The translations under genes were made by a program, and so were the position numbers. From an uncultured Planctomycetales bacterium (GTDB taxonomy: Bacteria > Planctomycetota > Planctomycetia > Isosphaerales > Isosphaeraceae): a DNA stretch of 8,897 nt. The stretch lies in the NCBI GenBank assembly GCA_937997355.1, contig CALKTZ010000106.1:1-8897 (forward strand), read 5' to 3'. The notes under the pieces are model-generated. The model was not told where the DNA came from. It searched no databases and was given only the letters and a program-made list of their open reading frames with translations. This document shows positions 6,071 through 8,897 of the stretch, piece by piece; position 1 is the first letter of the stretch, and the number at the start of each line of letters is the position of its first letter.

Positions 6071-6409
6071 TCAGCTCTTGGGAGCGGGGGCGGGGGTGCT
6101 GAGGACCTTCTTGCCGGCGTTGGAGATCAGGTAGTGGAAGCCCTTCTCTCCCTTCTTCCCCTTCTTGATGACCTTGTGCTTGAGCAAAGCCTCGATCACC
6201 TTGAGCTCTTTCTTCTCGCCGGCATAGCCGACGGGATCGGTGATGCCGCCGATTTTCTCAAGCATGATCTTTTGAGGAGGAGTCAGCTTGGGGGCGGCGG
6301 CTTTCTTCGGGGCGGCCTTCTTGGGGGCGGCGGCCTTCTTGGGGGCGGCCTTCTTCACCGTCGATCCTTCCTTCGCTTTCGCTTCTCCTGCGGACTTCTT
6401 CACGGCCAT
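6071..6409 (-). CDS. Histone-H1-like basic protein with C-terminal winged-helix-like domain
   Basis: This small, strongly basic protein has 112 residues. Residues 1-41 form a Lys/Ala/Pro tail containing two perfect tandem copies of KKAAPKKAAAP (19-29 and 30-40), a composition typical of histone H1 tails and bacterial H1-like nucleoid proteins. Residues about 42-104 (from LTPPQKIMLEKI, through ELKVIEALLKHKVIKKG, to GFHYLISNAGKKVL) have the helix-helix-wing look of a small winged-helix domain. The tail would bind DNA by charge and the folded part could add DNA or protein contacts; this is inferred, and no named family was recognised. The ATG at 6409 is preceded on the minus strand by AGAGG, 9 nt away. 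The gene is monocistronic, with its own promoter (6484-6511) and terminator (5946-5976). The plus-strand frame opposite it is a shadow. The gene is well supported; the function is moderately so. Confidence 0.85.
   Translation of the reverse strand: MAVKKSAGEAKAKEGSTVKKAAPKKAAAPKKAAPKKAAAPKLTPPQKIMLEKIGGITDPVGYAGEKKELKVIEALLKHKVIKKGKKGEKGFHYLISNAGKKVLSTPAPAPKS
6290..6355 (-). repeat. Tandem 33-bp coding repeat (two units)
   Basis: Two adjacent 33-bp units, 6290-6322 and 6323-6355, are identical at 31 of 33 bases and encode the same 11 residues, KKAAPKKAAAP. Both differences are silent. Such a repeat can expand or shrink by slippage, so tail length may vary between strains. Confidence 0.85.
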
Positions 6410-6444
6410 CGGTGTTTACCTCTGCGGGTCTCGATAACTGAACT

Positions 6445-6464
6445 GATCGGTTAATCTGCCGATC
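6445..6464. promoter_or_regulatory. Palindrome in the leader of the basic-protein gene
   Basis: The sequences gatcgg (6445-6450) and ccgatc (6459-6464) form a perfect 6-bp inverted repeat around 8 nt. It lies between the proposed transcription start (near 6476) and the start codon at 6409. It may be a repressor site or a leader hairpin; nothing distinguishes the two. Confidence 0.35.
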
Positions 6465-6483
6465 ATGCTAGGAATCATTAGTT

Positions 6484-6511
6484 AATATATCGGATAACCC
6501 AGGCAAGGCAA
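6484..6511 (-). promoter_or_regulatory. Candidate sigma-70-type promoter of the basic-protein gene
   Basis: On the minus strand a -35 TTGCCT (6506-6511, four of six to consensus) is followed by 16 bp and a -10 TATATT (6484-6489, five of six). Transcription would start near 6476, giving a leader of roughly 65 nt. The surrounding DNA is clearly more AT-rich than the rest of the window, as expected for a promoter region. Confidence 0.5.
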
Positions 6512-6784
6512 GCCGACCTGAGTCGAAATCAGGCGGAATTCCAAAAAAACTCGCGATCGATCATCAAAGTCGAAGAGTCATCACATTGTCGAATGTGAAT
6601 TTTAAGTTTTCATGAATGTGTTCGTATCGACGCTGATCAACCCTGATGCTGCATCCCGGGCGCCCGATCGGGCCGCCCCTCGCGCGACGGCGGGGGCTTC
6701 TTCCACTTTGCCTCACCCGCAAAGTTGAGGCCGTCGTGCGCGGAAAAACCGGCTTTTTTCCGGGAGGAACCGCGTCGAGGGGCG
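6512..6784. other. Intergenic stretch, partly AT-rich, with three hairpins
   Basis: No gene is seen between the divergent promoters. The notable structures are inverted repeats. Tcacatt/aatgtga (6581-6587 and 6592-6598) has a 4-nt centre, the size of an operator. Actttgc/gcaaagt (6705-6711 and 6719-6725) has a 7-nt loop. Cggaaaaa/tttttccg (6741-6748 and 6755-6762) has a 6-nt loop and resembles a terminator or transcript-end structure. Minus-strand and plus-strand frames here lack a start with a ribosome site or recognisable protein content. Confidence 0.4.
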
Positions 6785-6813
6785 TTGATCGCGCCGTCGC
6801 GGCGGGGTACACT
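6785..6813 (+). promoter_or_regulatory. Candidate sigma-70-type promoter of the bicupin gene
   Basis: TTGATC (6785-6790) and TACACT (6808-6813) are separated by exactly 17 bp, each matching the consensus at four of six positions. Transcription would begin near 6820, about 100 nt before the ATG at 6921. Confidence 0.4.
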
Positions 6814-6920
6814 CGCGCCGAGGATGAGAGGGGCGCGGGGTCGGACGCCCCCCCGCCCCCGGCTCTCCCGGTCGGCCGATTGTGTCCCGGGCGTCGGTCC
6901 TCGCGAGGCTTCGACATCCC

Positions 6921-7769
6921 ATGAATTCCCAGGAGCCGGATCGGTCGAGCTGGGCGCCTCCCGATCGCCACGAAGTCATGACCCGGGCCGATGCCAGCCC
7001 CCCCGCCCCGTTCGGCGACGGGGTCGAGATCCGGGAGCTCGTCGGGGCCGGCCGCGGCTCGCGCGGCCTGTTCACCGGCCTGATCACGCTGGAGCCCGGC
7101 CGTGCGAGCCCCTCGTACGCGAGGCCGGACAACGAGGTGCTGATCCTGCTCGAAGGGGATGCCGTGGTGGACGTGGAGGATCGGCGGCATCGCCTCTCGA
7201 CCCTCGATCACGTGGCGATCCCCGCGTCGTTGCCCCGGCGGATCGTGAACCTCTCGTCGCAGGCCCCGGCCACCTTCCACGTCTCGATCGCCTCGTCGAG
7301 CCCGACCCACAACGTGTCGAGGGGTCCCGGATTGGCCGTCGATCAGCCCGACGATTTCTCCGGGCCGGAGGGGGCCGAGCGCGTCGGCCGCAATGCCCCG
7401 GAGGCGCGCACCCCGCTCTCCCCCGGGGCGATGTTCCAGGACTTCTTCAACGCCTCGATGGGGACGACCGGCATCTGCGGCGGCTACGGCCTGTTCGAGC
7501 CGGGCGCGCGACTCCCCTGCCATCGCCACGAGTTCGACGAGTCGATCACGATCGTGCAAGGGGTGGCCTCCTGCATCGTCGAGGGGAAGCGCTACGAGCT
7601 TTCCGACAACGCCACGGCGCTTGTCCCGCAAGGACGATGCCATTACTTCATCAATCGCACCGACGCGCCGATGGCGATGATCTGGGTCTACGCCGGGGAC
7701 ATGCCCGACCGGATCGTGCTCGACGAGTCGTATTGCCACCCCGAGATGGGCCGGCCGGAGGCGAGTTGA
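6921..7769 (+). CDS. Bicupin protein with degenerate N-terminal cupin
   Basis: This 282-residue protein has two cupin domains. The C-terminal cupin has a complete metal-site motif 1, GARLPCHRHEFDESITIVQG (195-214; His201, His203, Glu207), and motif 2, PQGRCHYFIN (236-245; His241), so it probably binds Mn, Fe, Ni or Zn. The N-terminal cupin keeps the same spacing (Gly60 to Gly79, Pro101 to Asn110), but Tyr66, Arg68 and Arg106 replace the three histidines, and only Glu72 remains. Cupins with one active and one structural domain include ureidoglycine aminohydrolase, but no specific match was recognised, so the reaction is unknown. No signal peptide or membrane segment is seen. The ATG at 6921 is preferred, with GAGG at 6905-6908, although the 12-nt gap is long. 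A GTG at 6882 would add 13 residues with no ribosome site, and an ATG at 6978 would remove 19. The gene stands alone and converges on the esterase gene. Confidence 0.85.
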   Translation: MNSQEPDRSSWAPPDRHEVMTRADASPPAPFGDGVEIRELVGAGRGSRGLFTGLITLEPGRASPSYARPDNEVLILLEGDAVVDVEDRRHRLSTLDHVAIPASLPRRIVNLSSQAPATFHVSIASSSPTHNVSRGPGLAVDQPDDFSGPEGAERVGRNAPEARTPLSPGAMFQDFFNASMGTTGICGGYGLFEPGARLPCHRHEFDESITIVQGVASCIVEGKRYELSDNATALVPQGRCHYFINRTDAPMAMIWVYAGDMPDRIVLDESYCHPEMGRPEAS

Positions 7770-7816
7770 TGGGGGTTCATCGCCGAATCGGCGGACGAGC
7801 GTGCTTCGAAACGCAC

Positions 7817-7844
7817 AGCGGGAGGCAGATGGCTGCCTCCCGCT
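7817..7844. terminator. Bidirectional hairpin terminator
   Basis: A perfect 12-bp stem, agcgggaggcag (7817-7828) with ctgcctcccgct (7833-7844), has a 4-nt loop. It sits between two convergent genes, 47 bp after the bicupin stop and 36 bp before the esterase stop. A short caattt follows on the plus strand; the minus-strand side lacks a clear U-run. Confidence 0.75.
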
Positions 7845-7880
7845 CAATTTGGTCAAAGCGTTGCGACCGGGCGCGGTGGC

Positions 7881-8897
7881 TCACTTTTCGTTGAGGGTCA
7901 CCCCCGGCCAGTCGTCGGAGCGGAATGGCGTGAGGGGGAGCCCGTCGGAGCTGTAGACGTTGCAGACCGGATTATCGGCCCAGGCGTAGCGCACCGCCTC
8001 GGGGGCGGCAACCTCGTCGCTGGTCACCTCGATGCGGTTCGGCTTCACGAACTTGGCCTTGGCCTTGTGGAACTTCCTGTCGGCGCCCGCGACGGCGAAG
8101 CCGCGCAGCTCGGCGACGTCGAACGTCTTGAGCCCACCCTTGCCGGCGTATTCGACGGTGACGACCAGCTTGTTCCCGTCCTTCTCGACACCCTTGAAGA
8201 TCGGGCTCCGGTAGGGGACGTCGATCCCGTAGTTCTTGGCGAGCGCCCAGCGCGCCAATCGCTTGGCGACATTCTGCTTGTCTCGCGGGTGGATGTCCTT
8301 GGTCTCGCCGAGGTCGATGATGACCGCCTCTCCGGTCGCGGGGAGGGCGGACATCGTCATCGTCTGGGCCTCGCGAAGCTCGGCCCAGGTGCTCTCGCCG
8401 GGCTTATCCACCTCGGCCATGAAGTCGGCGAGCTGGACCCAGTAGAAGGGGAAGTCTCCCTGCCCCCACTCGTCGCGCCAGCTCTTGATCATGAGCGGGA
8501 AGAGGGTGCGATACTGGTAGGCGCGCCCGGCGTTGGTCTCCCCCTGATACCAGATGGCGCCGCGGATGCCGTAGCCGATCGTCGGCTTGAGGACGCCGTT
8601 GTAGATGTTGCCGGGGCGGGCGTTGCCGGTCATCTCGCCGGATTTGGGATCGGCCTTCGCCTCGATCCCCTTCCATCGCTCGATCAGGGGCTTGTAGGTC
8701 TCGTCTTTCTCCAGGAGGTCGCGGCGGACCCAGGCCTCGCAGGCCGAGCCCCCCCACGCCTCATCGATCAGGCCGACGGGGACGCCCAGGGTCTGATGGA
8801 GCTGACGGCCGAAGAAGTAGCCGACCGCCGAGAAGCTCGGCACCGTGGCCGGCGAGCAAAGCTCCCACTTCCCCTTGAAGTCCTTCTGAGGCTTCTG
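7881..8897 (-). CDS. Sialate O-acetylesterase family protein (5' end outside window)
   Basis: This is a carbohydrate esterase of the SASA (sialate O-acetylesterase) type, with 338 C-terminal residues visible. The frame stays open to the window edge, and the GTG at 8843 is an internal valine, not the start. Visible family motifs are WELCSP (11-16), FSAVGYFFGRQL (22-33), PVGLIDEAWGGSACEAW (40-56), GAIWYQGETNAG (113-124) and the KDIHPRDKQNVAKRLARWAL region (about 200-218). That region contains His203, the expected catalytic histidine. The nucleophile motif GQSNM is expected upstream, outside the window. Family proteins are about 500 residues, are mostly exported, and remove acetyl groups from sialic acids or plant and algal polysaccharides; the substrate here is not known. 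The protein ends GVTLNEK, 36 bp from a strong shared terminator with the convergent bicupin gene. Confidence 0.92.
   Translation of the reverse strand, partial: QKPQKDFKGKWELCSPATVPSFSAVGYFFGRQLHQTLGVPVGLIDEAWGGSACEAWVRRDLLEKDETYKPLIERWKGIEAKADPKSGEMTGNARPGNIYNGVLKPTIGYGIRGAIWYQGETNAGRAYQYRTLFPLMIKSWRDEWGQGDFPFYWVQLADFMAEVDKPGESTWAELREAQTMTMSALPATGEAVIIDLGETKDIHPRDKQNVAKRLARWALAKNYGIDVPYRSPIFKGVEKDGNKLVVTVEYAGKGGLKTFDVAELRGFAVAGADRKFHKAKAKFVKPNRIEVTSDEVAAPEAVRYAWADNPVCNVYSSDGLPLTPFRSDDWPGVTLNEK

Noticed and set aside
6059..6454. Plus-strand frame with Gly/Leu repeats opposite the basic protein
   Set aside because: The repeats are the antisense reading of the KKAAPKKAAAP units. The minus-strand gene has a ribosome site, promoter and terminator.
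6564..7856. 430-residue minus-strand frame and a 389-residue plus-strand frame over the bicupin gene
   Set aside because: Both are alternative-frame shadows of the bicupin gene, whose metal-binding motifs are intact in its own frame.

Overview
The window looks like a piece of a high-GC planctomycete chromosome, most likely from the Isosphaeraceae/Gemmataceae side. The main evidence is the pairing of a planctomycete-type DUF1553 (PSD1) protein with a Tat-exported DUF1501 protein, plus a DUF4058 protein, a sialate O-acetylesterase and a lysine-rich histone-H1-like protein. The family calls come from recognised motifs, not from database searches.

Layout: (1) Bases 2-433 hold the 3' end of a DUF1553 gene that starts before the window. 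(2) Bases 434-711 hold a REP-like palindrome repeat cluster and the leader of a membrane acetyltransferase gene (HGSNAT-like, DUF5009 type) at 712-1908. (3) Bases 1909-2281 are a gene-free stretch packed with a second copy of the repeats in reverse orientation. (4) A tightly spaced forward block follows: DUF4058 protein (2282-3076), DUF1501 protein (3113-4582) and aldo/keto reductase (4599-5495), with gaps of 36 and 16 bp, which looks like one operon. (5) Bases 5496-6070 hold a third repeat copy and a terminator. (6) A small, very basic protein with a KKAAPKKAAAP tandem tail lies on the minus strand at 6071-6409, with a plausible sigma-70-type promoter. (7) After a roughly 500 bp intergenic stretch that is AT-rich in its first part comes a bicupin protein (6921-7769, plus strand). 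It converges on a sialate O-acetylesterase (7881-8897, minus strand, 5' end outside the window) across a strong bidirectional hairpin terminator.

The most unusual structure is non-coding. Three copies of a mosaic repeat sit at about 450-590, 1928-2216 and 5513-5795, in orientations +, -, +. Each carries a REP-type palindrome (called A) followed by a module starting with a GAGACCTTCGGTCG-like sequence (called C). Copies 2 and 3 also contain a C-run/G-run double-hairpin element (called B), but at different places: between A and C in copy 2, and between the two arms of A in copy 3. The excess length relative to copy 1 is about 160 nt in both. This suggests that B was inserted independently twice into a resident A-C unit.

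Functionally, the exported DUF1553/DUF1501 proteins, the acetyltransferase-like membrane protein and the acetylesterase fit a lifestyle of handling complex, acetylated polysaccharides. That link is inference only. No CRISPR array, tRNA, rRNA, transposase or phage gene was seen.
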